The notes beneath the pieces were generated by a model. That model ran no database searches. It was not told the DNA's origin and worked only from the letters and a program-made list of their open reading frames with translations. A stretch of 44,319 bases of DNA, from contig JADHUC010000058.1 of assembly GCA_016784735.1 (NCBI GenBank), positions 1 through 44,319 on the forward strand, given 5' to 3'. Of the stretch, positions 8,463 to 17,516 are shown piece after piece. Numbering within the stretch: the first letter of the stretch is position 1; the number at the start of each line of letters is the position of its first letter. The position numbers and the translations under genes were made by a program. This stretch comes from Pirellulaceae bacterium. GTDB taxonomy: Bacteria > Planctomycetota > Planctomycetia > Pirellulales > Pirellulaceae.

Positions 8463-9191
8463 TCAGTACTCCCAGTCCTCGTGCGCTAGTGGTGCTCGAT
8501 TCAGCTCTTCCCGGTACAGACGCCATTGCGGCATGAACTCGTCCATATACGCACGGAAGCGGTCGTTGTGGTGACGTTCCAGCAGGTGGACCATTTCATG
8601 CACGAGAATGTATTCGAGGCACGCTGGCGGCTTCTTGGCCAGTTCTAGGTTCAGCCAGATCCGTTGTGCTTCGGTATTACACGTTCCCCATCGCGTCTTC
8701 ATCCTCTTGATCCCAGATGAGGCAACTCGTACGCCGACTACGGGTTCCCACTTGGCCAGTAAATCCGGGATCTGCTCGCGAAGCAACTGACGATACCAGC
8801 GCCAGAACACTTCCTCACGCTTCTGGCGATCGGTACCCGGACGAACTCGAAGCTCCAGCGTCTTACTATTGCGGATGACGACGGAAGCCGGGCCATCCTG
8901 CTCGATCACGTCCAGGCGGTAACGCCGGCCCTGGACGAAGTGACTTTCGCCCGTGACCATCTCACGTTCGGACTGCCGCTCCTGTTGATCCAGGGTGCTT
9001 TGCTGTCGGCGAATCCAGCCCAGTCGGGAGATCACGGCCAGGCGAACCGTCTCGTCGCTGACTCGCAACGGGACGGCAACGCGAACGCGGCCATGCGGCG
9101 GATAAACCGCCAGGTGCAGGTTCTTGATGTCCTTTCGGACCACCTCCACTGGAATACCGCTGACTTCGAGTTGGTGTCGCTTAGTAGTCAC
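8463..9191 (-). CDS. YgjP/SprT-like zinc metalloprotease (DUF45)
   Basis: This 242-aa protein is a DUF45/YgjP-type metal-dependent hydrolase. It carries the zinc motif H198-E-M-V-H202 within 'LVHEMVHLLERHHNDRF' and the family signature 'RWGTCNTEAQRIWLNLEL' about 30 residues before it. Its first 11 bases overlap the end of the hsdR reading frame, so it is translated as part of the restriction operon. YgjP-type genes are often found beside type I restriction-modification genes (family knowledge); whether they process a subunit is not established. Confidence 0.88.
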   Translation of the reverse strand: MTTKRHQLEVSGIPVEVVRKDIKNLHLAVYPPHGRVRVAVPLRVSDETVRLAVISRLGWIRRQQSTLDQQERQSEREMVTGESHFVQGRRYRLDVIEQDGPASVVIRNSKTLELRVRPGTDRQKREEVFWRWYRQLLREQIPDLLAKWEPVVGVRVASSGIKRMKTRWGTCNTEAQRIWLNLELAKKPPACLEYILVHEMVHLLERHHNDRFRAYMDEFMPQWRLYREELNRAPLAHEDWEY

Positions 9192-12100
9192 GTTGGTTCT
9201 TCACAATCTCGAAGATCGACTCGACAAGTTCCTCATCCCCACCGAGAACCGACTTGATGGCGATGCGGACCTCGCGCTCCTTGAACCGATTGCCGCGCCA
9301 GCCTGCTTTCTTGACGTTCCGGATGGCACTGTCCACTTCAGCAGCCAGCCTTGACGCCGCATCATCAGCAATAGCGACGTTGAAGGGCGCTGGCCTCTCA
9401 TGGACGGCCGTATCTACGTGATCCTTCAAGTTGTCGTACAATGCGCGACGTGCCGGGCTGTTGATCGAGGCGGGATAGCTGGACTGCGTTTCCGGCTTCT
9501 TCACCTTCTTCGTCAGTTCGACAACCTTCGCCAGGTACGTCTTGTAGTTTAGGGCTTGGCTCTTGCGGGCCTTGATCAGCTCGTCCAGCAACTCCGACAT
9601 CTTCTCGTAGTACTTCGGATTCACGGCCATCTCGTCGATGATGACCTTGCGGACGTTGTTCTCGATCGTCTCGGCCATCGCCTCCGGGTTCTCTTTCAGC
9701 CCATTGGGCAGTTGATCGCACGCAGCCTCCCCGCGCTCGACGATCAACTCGACCAGGCTCATGTCGTCGAACGCCGAGACCTTCTCGCTCTCCTCGGCCC
9801 GGATGTAGGAATCCAACAGGTGCCGCATCGCTGGCTCGAGCACCTTCATGTCGACGTAGTCCCCGCTGGCCAGCTTCACTTCCCCGCGCACCTTCTCGTA
9901 GTGCTGGACCTCGGCCTTGATCTCCTGGGCCTCGGCATCGGAGTAGCCGGCTTCCTGCATCTCGTTGGCCAGATTAGCGTAGGCCCGCACCAGGGACGAC
10001 GTGAGCTTGTACAGGGCGACCCGCTTCGGCTCGTTGTCCTTTAAGGCGTCCGCATCCGAGGTGTCAGGCGTGCAGAAGAACTTCAGATAGGCCGCGGAGT
10101 CGCGAGGCGGCTCGGCAGGCTCGCAGAGTGCCTTGACCGCCTCCCGTAGTTCCTCCAGGCGTTCCTTGGCCTTCTCAAGCCGATCCTTGAGCAGGCCTGC
10201 CACATCTTCCTCGTCGAAGCCATCGAACGCTTCGCCCGTGTAGTCCTTGATCGACTTTTCCAGCGACTTGAACAAATCCTTGTAGTCGATGATGTAGCCG
10301 TACTCCTTGTCTTCACTATCGAGGCGGTTCACGCGGCAGATCGCTTGGAAGAGACCATGGTTTTCCATCGTCTTGTCGATGTACAGATACGTCGCAGGCG
10401 GCGCGTCGAAGCCGGTCAGGAGCTTGTCCACCACGATCAGCAGCTTCATCTGCCCCGGCTGTTCGATGAACCGCTTCTTGACGTCCTTTTCGAACTGCTC
10501 GACCTTGTACATGGCCGTCTCTTCGGGTTCGTCGAAATGATCGGCCAGCATCTTGCGGTAGATTTCATACTTCCGCAGCTTCTCGGTCAGCCCTTCCCCC
10601 GTCTCCTCACCTTTGATGTCTCCCGGCGATGGCCGGTACGAAGTGACGATCGCACACTTGCCCTTCAGATCGGTCTTCTGGAACATCTCGAAGAAGCGGC
10701 ACGCCGAGTAGACGCTATCGGAGACGAGGATCGCATTGCCGTGGCCGCTCTGGAGCCGATCACGAGTCTCCATGTCCATCAGTATGTCGGCCACGATCTT
10801 CTCCAGCCGGTCCTGCGCGCTGAGCACCTTCTGCATCGTGCCCCAACGCTGCTTGAGCTGGGCCTTGGCCACGTCGGACAGTCCTTTGGTCTTGATCTCA
10901 AACCACTTGTCGATCGACTTTTGTGACGTGATGTTCTGGTCGATGTCGCGGGCCTCGTAACGCAGGTCCAATACGACCTTGTCGCGGACGGCTTCGTCGT
11001 ACTTGTACGTGTGGATGTACGGCCCGAAGACCTCGATGCTCTTCTTCTTGTCCTTCTTCAGCAGCGGCGTGCCGGTGAAGCCGATCAGCATCGTGCCCGG
11101 CAGGATCGCCTTCATCGCTTCGTGCAGCTTGCCCGACTGCGTGCGGTGGCACTCGTCCACGAACACGAAAATGTCGCCATTGGCATGGAATCCCTTGGGC
11201 AGATGGCTTTCGATGTCCTTCAGGTAGGCGTCGATGTCTCCTTCCTCGGAGGTGCCGAACTTGTGGATCAGCGAGCAGATCAGCCACTCTTCGTTCAGGT
11301 TCAGCACACTGACCAGGTCCGCTCCCGACTTGGTGCGGTAGATGTCTTCGTCGACGCCGTTGTAGACCTTCTCGATCTGCTCGTCCAGCTCGGTGCGATC
11401 GGTGATGATCAGCGCGCGGGCGTTCTCGACATGCTCGCGTATCCACTTTGCCAGCCAGACCATCGTCAGGCTCTTGCCGCTGCCTTGGGTGTGCCAGATG
11501 ATCCCGCCCTCGCGACGTTTGACGCTCTCCTGCGCCGCGCGAACGCCGAAGTACTGATTGTGCCGGCAGATCTTCTTGATCCCCGCATCGAATACGATGA
11601 AGTCGTGGATGATCTCCAGCAGCCGGTCCTTGCGGCAGAGTTGGTGAAGCCCTCGATCCAACGGATGAGTGACCGGGCTGTCTTCCTTCCAGTTCAGGTA
11701 GTACTTCTCCCGTGTCTCGATCACGCCATACCGCAAACCCTCGGTGTCGTTGCCGGCCATGACCAATTGGACCGTGGCAAAAAACGGACGAATAAAATCC
11801 TTCTTCTGGTTATCGAGGTTCTGCCGGATGCCCTCGGTGACCGAGACGGTTGATCGCTTCAGCTCCAGCACGCCGAGGGCAATCCCATTGACATACAGGA
11901 CGATGTCCGGACGCTTGTCGTGCACGCCTGCCACGGTGACTTCTTCGGCAATCGCAAAGTCATTGTTCGCTGGGTTCTCCCAGTCGATCAGCCAGACGGT
12001 GACGTTCTGCTCGCCCACATCTGGGCGAACCTTCACGCCGTACCGGAGCAACCCATAGACTTCACGGTTACCGTAGCGCCCAGTGACGATCCCAGGAGGA

Positions 12101-12351
12101 TCTACTTGTGCACGGTCGTGATAGCCAAAGAAACCAGAGGAAGAAACGATCGGAACTGGCCCTTCACGCCGTAACCGATGCGGAAGGTCGAATCCACGCT
12201 GAAGCGTGAGGACCTCTCCTAGCTTTATGTTACTCCAAGAGTGACTGATGCGACCGCCACGCCCATCTCCTTTACGTGTCCCTCGACCTCGTAACCGAGC
12301 ACCTCGGCCTGAAGTTCGAGTTTCCGCATCGGGTGTCTTTTCCACCTTCAT
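9181..12351 (-). CDS. hsdR: Type I restriction subunit HsdR with N-terminal HsdS fragment (chimeric ORF)
   Basis: This 1056-aa ORF joins two subunits. Residues about 36-94 ('WSNIKLGEVLTLQRGFD' to 'GIVTGRYG') are the opening of an HsdS target-recognition domain. From about residue 95 ('EVYGLLRYGVKVRPDVGEQ') it is HsdR: the nuclease core D149...E163-L-K165, Walker A HTQGSGKS (287-294), the DECH box in 'VFVDECHRTQSG', and helicase motif 'GFTGTPL'. The usual first residues of HsdR are missing. The start overlaps the DUF1016 stop (ATGA); residues 1-34 are Arg/Gly-rich and look like out-of-frame sequence. By family, HsdR translocates DNA and cuts at a distance, but only with HsdM and HsdS. No full hsdS is present, so activity is doubtful. 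The HsdR part itself is intact. Confidence 0.85.
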   Translation of the reverse strand: MKVEKTPDAETRTSGRGARLRGRGTRKGDGRGGRISHSWSNIKLGEVLTLQRGFDLPHRLRREGPVPIVSSSGFFGYHDRAQVDPPGIVTGRYGNREVYGLLRYGVKVRPDVGEQNVTVWLIDWENPANNDFAIAEEVTVAGVHDKRPDIVLYVNGIALGVLELKRSTVSVTEGIRQNLDNQKKDFIRPFFATVQLVMAGNDTEGLRYGVIETREKYYLNWKEDSPVTHPLDRGLHQLCRKDRLLEIIHDFIVFDAGIKKICRHNQYFGVRAAQESVKRREGGIIWHTQGSGKSLTMVWLAKWIREHVENARALIITDRTELDEQIEKVYNGVDEDIYRTKSGADLVSVLNLNEEWLICSLIHKFGTSEEGDIDAYLKDIESHLPKGFHANGDIFVFVDECHRTQSGKLHEAMKAILPGTMLIGFTGTPLLKKDKKKSIEVFGPYIHTYKYDEAVRDKVVLDLRYEARDIDQNITSQKSIDKWFEIKTKGLSDVAKAQLKQRWGTMQKVLSAQDRLEKIVADILMDMETRDRLQSGHGNAILVSDSVYSACRFFEMFQKTDLKGKCAIVTSYRPSPGDIKGEETGEGLTEKLRKYEIYRKMLADHFDEPEETAMYKVEQFEKDVKKRFIEQPGQMKLLIVVDKLLTGFDAPPATYLYIDKTMENHGLFQAICRVNRLDSEDKEYGYIIDYKDLFKSLEKSIKDYTGEAFDGFDEEDVAGLLKDRLEKAKERLEELREAVKALCEPAEPPRDSAAYLKFFCTPDTSDADALKDNEPKRVALYKLTSSLVRAYANLANEMQEAGYSDAEAQEIKAEVQHYEKVRGEVKLASGDYVDMKVLEPAMRHLLDSYIRAEESEKVSAFDDMSLVELIVERGEAACDQLPNGLKENPEAMAETIENNVRKVIIDEMAVNPKYYEKMSELLDELIKARKSQALNYKTYLAKVVELTKKVKKPETQSSYPASINSPARRALYDNLKDHVDTAVHERPAPFNVAIADDAASRLAAEVDSAIRNVKKAGWRGNRFKEREVRIAIKSVLGGDEELVESIFEIVKNQRDY
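12225..12329 (-). pseudogene. Remnant resembling the HsdM C-terminus (different frame)
   Basis: Read in the frame not used by the chimeric HsdR, this stretch gives MRKLELQAEVLGYEVEGHVK followed by EMGVA. Aligned with the end of the resident HsdM tail ([20 protein letters not shown] then QMGLE), 12 of the first 24 residues match, including E-G-H-x-K-x-M-G. It sits immediately before the HsdS fragment, where an hsdM end would normally be. I read it as the relic of a second hsdM 3' end left after rearrangement. It is short, so chance or convergent similarity cannot be excluded. Confidence 0.45.
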
Positions 12352-13502
12352 GATTCCGCCCCCTTGTCGCCGAGTTCTTGCTGGATCTTCTCCAACTGCA
12401 ACTTCAGCTCCTGTTTGGAGGGCAGATAGAGCTGGTATTTCGAAGCGAAGATATTGGCCTCTTCAGGAAGCGTCAGTTCCACCAACGCGTCGTTCTTGCG
12501 GCGGCAGAGCACGATGCCGACGGTCGGAAGTTCGTCGTTCAGTTTCACGTGGCGGTCGAAGTAGTTCACGTACATCTGCATCTGACCCAAGTCCTGGTGG
12601 GTCAGCTTGTCCCGCTTCAGGTCGATGAGCACATAGCAGCGCAGCAGCCGGTTGTAGAAGACCAAATCTACATAGAAATGATCGTTGTCGAAGGTGAATC
12701 GCTTCTGGCGTGCCTCGAAGAGGAATCCCTTGCCCAACTCCAGCAGAAAGGTTTCGATCCGGTCGATGATGGCCGCTTCCAGTTCGTCCTCCGAATAGGC
12801 GGGTTTTTCTTCCAGCCCCAGGAACTCCAGCACCAGGGGATTCTTGATCAAGTCGCCCGCTTTCTCGACCACTTGTCCCTCGTGAGCGAGACGTCGGATT
12901 TCTTCCTTGTCGCGGCTGAGCGCCAGCCGTTCGTAGAGCGAACTGGTGATCTGCCGCTCCAGTTCACGAACGCTCCAGCTGTTTCCGGCCGCCTCGATTT
13001 CGTAGAAACTGCGCTCGTCAGGATCGTCGATCGTCAGCAGCGTTACGTAGTGGGACCAACCGATGGTGAAGCTGTTGGTCAAGGAACTAAGCATGTCTTC
13101 CGGAAGCCGAACGCCCCGAACGGGGGTTAGATTGAATTCGTCCGACACTGTCGGTCGAATCTCCAACTGTGTCTCCGAAGCCTGCACCGAGCCCAATTGG
13201 TCCGACAGTGTCGGACCAATTCGCTTGTACTGCAGATAAAACGCTCGATATAGCTTTAGCCGCGTCTGAGAGCTTCCTTTTATCCCAATTTCGCGCAGAC
13301 GCTCGGAAAGAGTAGCGATAAATCGGCTTCCGTACTCGGCCTTGTCCGTCCCATTCTGTTCATATTCCACTATGTACCAGCCAAACAGCCAGTTACGCAC
13401 CACCAGCGACAGATCGATAGACCGTGCGGCACGCTGCTGCATCTCCTCATGGGTTCTAAGGCAAATCGCAACCAGTGAATCGAAATCGAATGTGTTGGCC
13501 AT
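12348..13502 (-). CDS. DUF1016 / YhcG-type PD-(D/E)xK nuclease-domain protein
   Basis: This 384-aa protein is a full-length DUF1016 (YhcG) member. The N-terminal helical domain contains 'RNWLFGWYIVEYEQNG' and 'YRAFYLQYKRIGPTLSD'; the C-terminal half is a PD-(D/E)xK-like nuclease fold, with 'FYVDLVFYNRLLRCYVLIDL' carrying D279 and the D294-L-K296 motif, then 'LGQMQMYVNYFD'. It starts in a TAATG overlap with the HsdM tail and ends in an ATGA overlap with the chimeric hsdR, so it is embedded in the operon. DUF1016 genes recur inside type I restriction loci (family knowledge); their role is not settled. Confidence 0.92.
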   Translation of the reverse strand: MANTFDFDSLVAICLRTHEEMQQRAARSIDLSLVVRNWLFGWYIVEYEQNGTDKAEYGSRFIATLSERLREIGIKGSSQTRLKLYRAFYLQYKRIGPTLSDQLGSVQASETQLEIRPTVSDEFNLTPVRGVRLPEDMLSSLTNSFTIGWSHYVTLLTIDDPDERSFYEIEAAGNSWSVRELERQITSSLYERLALSRDKEEIRRLAHEGQVVEKAGDLIKNPLVLEFLGLEEKPAYSEDELEAAIIDRIETFLLELGKGFLFEARQKRFTFDNDHFYVDLVFYNRLLRCYVLIDLKRDKLTHQDLGQMQMYVNYFDRHVKLNDELPTVGIVLCRRKNDALVELTLPEEANIFASKYQLYLPSKQELKLQLEKIQQELGDKGAES

Positions 13503-13867
13503 TACTCAAGTCCCATCTGCTTCAGGTGCCCTTCGACCTTCCCGCTGAGCGCCTCCACCGCCACTTCCAGCTCCGGCATGGTCTCGGCGTAACGCTCTTC
13601 GAGTTCTTTGACCCGCCCGGCCAACCGCTGGGTGATTCGCTGCACCTCGCCCTCGACCGCCGACCGGATCGAGGCAAACCACTTGTCATCGACGGCCAGC
13701 TTCTTAATCTCGCTTTCCGTCAGATCACCGTACTTCTTCAGCAACTGTGCGTCGAGCTTCTCCTGAGCATCCTTGACCGCCTTCTTCGCGTCGGCCTCGG
13801 CATCCATCATTTCCAGACAGCGATTCAAAGCCGCAAGCTCCTCGTCCCCGGAACTGCCAGCTTTCAA
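13502..13867 (-). CDS. Separate C-terminal segment of HsdM
   Basis: This 121-aa ORF matches the usual C-terminal end of type I methyltransferase subunits: '[19 protein letters not shown]' then '[10 protein letters not shown]', '[14 protein letters not shown]' and a coiled-coil end '[11 protein letters not shown]'. In the family these residues are normally continuous with the catalytic part and help bind HsdS. Here the start is a TTG that overlaps the stop of the upstream hsdM as TTGA, one frame away. Either ribosomes restart there and make a two-piece HsdM, or the gene is broken. It lies inside a short CTTTCAACT direct repeat (see 13861-13883). Confidence 0.8.
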   Translation of the reverse strand: MKAGSSGDEELAALNRCLEMMDAEADAKKAVKDAQEKLDAQLLKKYGDLTESEIKKLAVDDKWFASIRSAVEGEVQRITQRLAGRVKELEERYAETMPELEVAVEALSGKVEGHLKQMGLE

Positions 13868-13883
13868 CTCTCCACTTTCAACT
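13861..13883. repeat. Short CTTTCAACT direct repeat at the hsdM break
   Basis: CTTTCAACT occurs at 13861-13869 and again at 13875-13883, 14 nt apart, exactly at the point where the HsdM reading frame stops. Repeats of this 'FQLSTFN'-coding type are, from memory, scattered widely in genomes of planctomycetes and related bacteria. A small insertion or expansion of such a repeat would explain the frame change. Confidence 0.5.
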
Positions 13884-15945
13884 GTTTAATTCTCGCCTTG
13901 GTGACCTTCCCCTTGTCGTTCATGGCCTCCTCCAGCAAGCCCTCCTCGACGGCATGCTCCTCGATGATCTCTTCCACGGCCTGGGTCGCCTCGTCCTGTT
14001 CTGCCTGGAGCGAGTCGATCTCAGCCTGTTCGTCGGCGAAGTAACGGGCCACGATCAGCGGCGGTGGGATCAGGTCCATCTTGTACTTCTTGCGTTTGAC
14101 GACCAGATCGGGCGTTTCCTTGATCTTCTTCTCCCGGTCGTCGATTACGCCGCGTGGTTTGGCCGCTTGGATCCAGCCATCGGCTGCGATCAAGTACACG
14201 TCGTCCTGCATCACGTGGGCCCAGTAGTCCATGAGCCGCTGATAGAGATCGTACCGGCTCAATAGCGGCAGATTGGCAAATCGGGACAGCAGGTCTTCGG
14301 AAAGCTCGTGGATCAATCGCTTGGGTTTATCGTCGATTCTCAGGCCGCGAAGTCGCTTGGTGTGGGCCGAGCGCCACTGGTCGAAGATGCCGGCGACACG
14401 CTCCTGGTACGCGGCGAACTCGTCGTGGGCCAGGATCGTCGCCTTGACCTGGGTGCTTTCGACTCGGGCCTCGCTGTAGCCTTTGCGATCGCCTCGTTTG
14501 AACAATGCCTTGCGCAGCGACGGGAATACGTCCCAGTACTCTTGCAGGGCGTCGATGTCGCGGTTGGGGATGCCGCCGCGCAGGTGGGCCTCCAAATCGT
14601 GCAGGTCGTCCGGTTCGCTGGAGTCGATGTAGCGGGGGATGTTCATGTTGTAGTCGTTGGCCGGGTCGGCGATCTCGCTGGCCGGCACCATGCGCGAGTA
14701 ACGCGGCAGTTCGACCTGCCGGTTGAACACATCGACGATCTTGTGGATGTCCTGCGACCGGAGCCGGTTTTTGTTGCCGTCTTTCATAAATCCCTTGCTG
14801 GCATCGATCATGAAGATGCCCGTGCGGACATGGGCGTTCTCTTTGTCGATCACAACGATACAAGCAGGGATGCCCGTGCCGTAGAACAGGTTCGCCGGCA
14901 GGCCGATGATTCCTTTGATCAGGCCACGGGTGATCAGGTTCTTGCGAATATCCGCCTCCTTGTTGCCGCGGAACAGCACACCGTGCGGCAAAATGACGGC
15001 CGCCTTTCCCTTGCTCTTGAGCGAAGAAGTCACATGCAGCAGGAAGGCATAATCGCCGTTCTTGGCCGGAGGCACGCCGTACTCGAATCGTTTGAACTCG
15101 TCGGCATCGGGGTTGAAGCCGCTGGTCCAGGCCTTCGTCGAGAAGGGGGGATTGGCAACGGCGAAGTCAAACGTCTTCAGGCTGCCGTCCTTGTTCTTGA
15201 AGTACGGAGCGGCCAGCGTGTTGCCTCGCCAGACATCCGCCGTCGCGTGGCCGTGCAGGATCATGTTCATCCGAGCCAAGGCCCAGGTGGCGTTGTCCAT
15301 TTCCTGCCCGTAGATCGTCATCCCTGCCGGCCCCGCTTCATCCGCCGCCTTGATCAACAGCGATCCGGAGCCGCACGTCGGGTCGTAGATCGTCTGGTCC
15401 TGCTTCGTCTTGGTGCTGATGCCCACGACCTTGGCCAGGATGCGGGAGACTTCGGCCGGCGTGTAGAACTGGCCCTTGCTCTTGCCCGACTCGGTGGCGA
15501 AGTGCCGCATCAGGTACTCGTAGGCATCGCCCAGCAGGTCGTCCCCTTCGGCCCGGTTCGCCTGGAAGTCGAGCGCGTCGAAGATCGCCACCAGCTTCGA
15601 CAAACGGTCCTGCATCTCCTTGCCGCGGCCGAGCTTGTCCTCGTCGTTGAAATCAGCCTCGTCGATGACGCCTTTCAGATCGTTCACCTCGGCCAGCTTG
15701 CCGATGACGACGTTGATCTTGTCCCCGATCTCCTTTTCGCCCTTCAGCCGGACCATGTCGGCGAAGCTGCCGCCCTTTGGCACGTCGATCAGGAAGTTCG
15801 GGTCACCGACGCTCTTGTCCGTGACGTACTTCATAAACAGCAGCGTCAGGATGTAGTCCTTGTACTGCGAAGCATCCATCCCGCCGCGAAGCTCGTCGCA
15901 GCTTTGCCAGAGCGAGCTGTAGAGTTGAGACTTCCTGAGAGCCAT
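13864..15945 (-). CDS. hsdM: Type I restriction-modification DNA methyltransferase HsdM (C-terminally truncated)
   Basis: This 693-aa protein is the HsdM N6-adenine methyltransferase. It has an N-terminal HsdM helical domain ([20 protein letters not shown]), the AdoMet motif DPTCGSG at 188-194 and the catalytic NPPF at 265-268. ATG 15945 is chosen because AGGA lies 5 nt upstream; the 20 codons before it are Gly/Arg/Asn-rich and not family-like. The frame ends at [11 protein letters not shown], about 120 residues short of a typical HsdM; the missing part is the next ORF, in another frame. It should modify adenine at a sequence set by HsdS, but no complete HsdS is encoded here. First gene of the long minus-strand block. 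Confidence 0.9.
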   Translation of the reverse strand: MALRKSQLYSSLWQSCDELRGGMDASQYKDYILTLLFMKYVTDKSVGDPNFLIDVPKGGSFADMVRLKGEKEIGDKINVVIGKLAEVNDLKGVIDEADFNDEDKLGRGKEMQDRLSKLVAIFDALDFQANRAEGDDLLGDAYEYLMRHFATESGKSKGQFYTPAEVSRILAKVVGISTKTKQDQTIYDPTCGSGSLLIKAADEAGPAGMTIYGQEMDNATWALARMNMILHGHATADVWRGNTLAAPYFKNKDGSLKTFDFAVANPPFSTKAWTSGFNPDADEFKRFEYGVPPAKNGDYAFLLHVTSSLKSKGKAAVILPHGVLFRGNKEADIRKNLITRGLIKGIIGLPANLFYGTGIPACIVVIDKENAHVRTGIFMIDASKGFMKDGNKNRLRSQDIHKIVDVFNRQVELPRYSRMVPASEIADPANDYNMNIPRYIDSSEPDDLHDLEAHLRGGIPNRDIDALQEYWDVFPSLRKALFKRGDRKGYSEARVESTQVKATILAHDEFAAYQERVAGIFDQWRSAHTKRLRGLRIDDKPKRLIHELSEDLLSRFANLPLLSRYDLYQRLMDYWAHVMQDDVYLIAADGWIQAAKPRGVIDDREKKIKETPDLVVKRKKYKMDLIPPPLIVARYFADEQAEIDSLQAEQDEATQAVEEIIEEHAVEEGLLEEAMNDKGKVTKARIKQLKVES

Positions 15946-16452
15946 ACGATTCCTGCTCTGATTGCGTATTCGCGCAACGCCTTCGCCGCTGCCGCCTCCG
16001 CCCAAGATGCCTAGATGGGATACCCGTAAACTCTACCAGACGCTATACGGCCAAGGAAGCGTCGGTGCGAGCCATATAAGCACCGGCTCACAATCATTCT
16101 CGCATTATCGCAACGTCCTTCTTCGTTTAACCCGAAGCCGGAGGCGATGGCGGGCGATACGTGTTGACAATCCATCCCGCTGCCCGCCATCGCCTCCGGC
16201 TTCGGGTTAAACGAATACAGCCAAAATCATTGTGACGGGTGCCTAAAGCAGGCTGAATACTGCCGATTTCGTCTCGAATCAGCGAGTCTAAGGCAACGGC
16301 CGGGCAATCAGGGTCCAGCCAGACTCGGGGGGCGTCATCCACGTCCCGAAGTGTGAAAAATAAGGAAAGACAGCCTAGCCCATGGCAACTTGTTAATAGT
16401 ATGATGATGAGTGTTTACCCAACGAAAGAACTGTCTGATGGAGGTCTGGGTC
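15946..16452. other. Divergent intergenic region with palindromic repeat
   Basis: About 500 bases between the divergent starts of hsdM and an exported HEAT protein. It must hold both promoters. The notable content is the palindromic element at 16122-16215. I see no RNA gene or further ORF. GGAGGT at 16440-16445 is the ribosome site for the HEAT gene. Confidence 0.55.
16122..16215. repeat. Palindromic repeat, family member A (34-bp arms)
   Basis: Arms 16122-16155 and 16182-16215 are perfect reverse complements around a 26-nt loop. The outer part reads TTCGTTTAACCCGAAGCC and GGAGGCG follows. It shares the core GTTTAACC...AGCCGGAGGCG with elements at 27334-27413 and 38216-38287, while the inner arm and loop differ. 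This marks a dispersed REP/MITE-like family rather than a terminator; it lies between divergent genes. Confidence 0.85.
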
Positions 16453-17502
16453 ATGTCATTCGCGAAACATGTGGTGAGATTGTCGTTAGTTGGTCTGGTG
16501 TGTAGCTTCGCGGCCGTCGCCGATGCTGCGGAAGCGGAGGCGAAAGACAAGCCGGCGGGTACCGTCGCGTCGGCGGAGGAAATCGCGGATCTGGTTCAGC
16601 AACTCGACGCCGATCAGTATTCCCAGCGTGAGGCCGCGACGAAGCGGTTGATGGCCATTGGCAAACCGGCGGTTTCTGCCGTGAGCAAGGCTGCGGTGGA
16701 AGGGAGCCTGGAAGTCACGGGCCGGGCGATCGACATCCTCAAGAATCTATACGGGTCGTCAGACGAGACAACCAAGAAGGCCGCCGAAGAGGCACTTCAG
16801 AAGCTGGCCGACGGCGATCATCGGGCCGCAGCGCGCCGCGCCAAGGACATCTTGAAGCCGAAGCAAGTCCCTGGGCAAGGGTTCCCCGGTGGGGGTATCA
16901 TCCTCGGCGGAGCCAACATCCAGATCCAAGTTGCAGGTGCGGCCAACGGTAAGAAGGTAAGCATCAAGACGGTCAACGGCGTGAAGACGATCGAAGCCGA
17001 GGAGAAGGACAAGAAGATCAAGATCGTCGACGACCCGAAGCAGGGCATCAAGATGGAGATCACCACGAAGAAGGACGGCAAGGAGCAGACCGAAAAAATC
17101 GAGGCCAAGAATGCCGAGGAACTCAAGAAGAAAAACAAGGAAGCGTACGAACTCTACAAAGAGTATTCTCAGCAACAGGCCGGCGTCGCCGTGGCCCAAA
17201 TTCAGTTCAACCAGGGGAACCTTCGCCGCAAGGCAATCGCGATACCGGCGCAGGCCCGCATGAAACGCAAGCAGGTCGACATGGCCGCGTTGATGCTCAG
17301 AAGCATGGCAACGCAGATTACGCGCCTGACGGGTGAGGACCAATTGAAGGATGCGTCGAAGGAGTCGATCGCCGAGTTGAAGAAACAACTCGACGAGGTA
17401 AAGAGCCAGATCGCCGAGTTGGACAAACGCATCGACGCCCGAGGCAAACAGGCCGAGGAAGAGGCAAAAGAGGAGAAATCGCCGGACGAGCAGCCCAAGT
17501 GA
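16453..17502 (+). CDS. Exported HEAT-repeat-like protein with charged C-terminal coiled coil
   Basis: This 349-aa protein starts at MSFAKHVVRLSLVGLVCSFA, a signal peptide; GGAGGT is 7 nt upstream. Residues about 35-125 show helical repeats of HEAT type ('YSQREAATKRLMAIGKPAVS'), as in many planctomycete envelope proteins. The middle is Lys/Glu-rich with 'PGGGIILGG' and a beta-rich stretch, and the last 60 residues form a charged coiled coil ('LKKQLDEVKSQIAELDKRID'). Its stop overlaps a possible GTG start of the PQQ-like protein that follows (GTGA), so the two are probably one operon. Function unknown; likely periplasmic. Confidence 0.8.
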   Translation: MSFAKHVVRLSLVGLVCSFAAVADAAEAEAKDKPAGTVASAEEIADLVQQLDADQYSQREAATKRLMAIGKPAVSAVSKAAVEGSLEVTGRAIDILKNLYGSSDETTKKAAEEALQKLADGDHRAAARRAKDILKPKQVPGQGFPGGGIILGGANIQIQVAGAANGKKVSIKTVNGVKTIEAEEKDKKIKIVDDPKQGIKMEITTKKDGKEQTEKIEAKNAEELKKKNKEAYELYKEYSQQQAGVAVAQIQFNQGNLRRKAIAIPAQARMKRKQVDMAALMLRSMATQITRLTGEDQLKDASKESIAELKKQLDEVKSQIAELDKRIDARGKQAEEEAKEEKSPDEQPK

Positions 17503-17516
17503 GGGTTCAGACGGAC

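Noticed and set aside
14308..16014. 568-codon plus-strand open frame opposite hsdM
   Set aside because: Full overlap with hsdM, no recognisable domain and an HV/D/R-rich composition typical of the antisense frame of a GC-rich gene.
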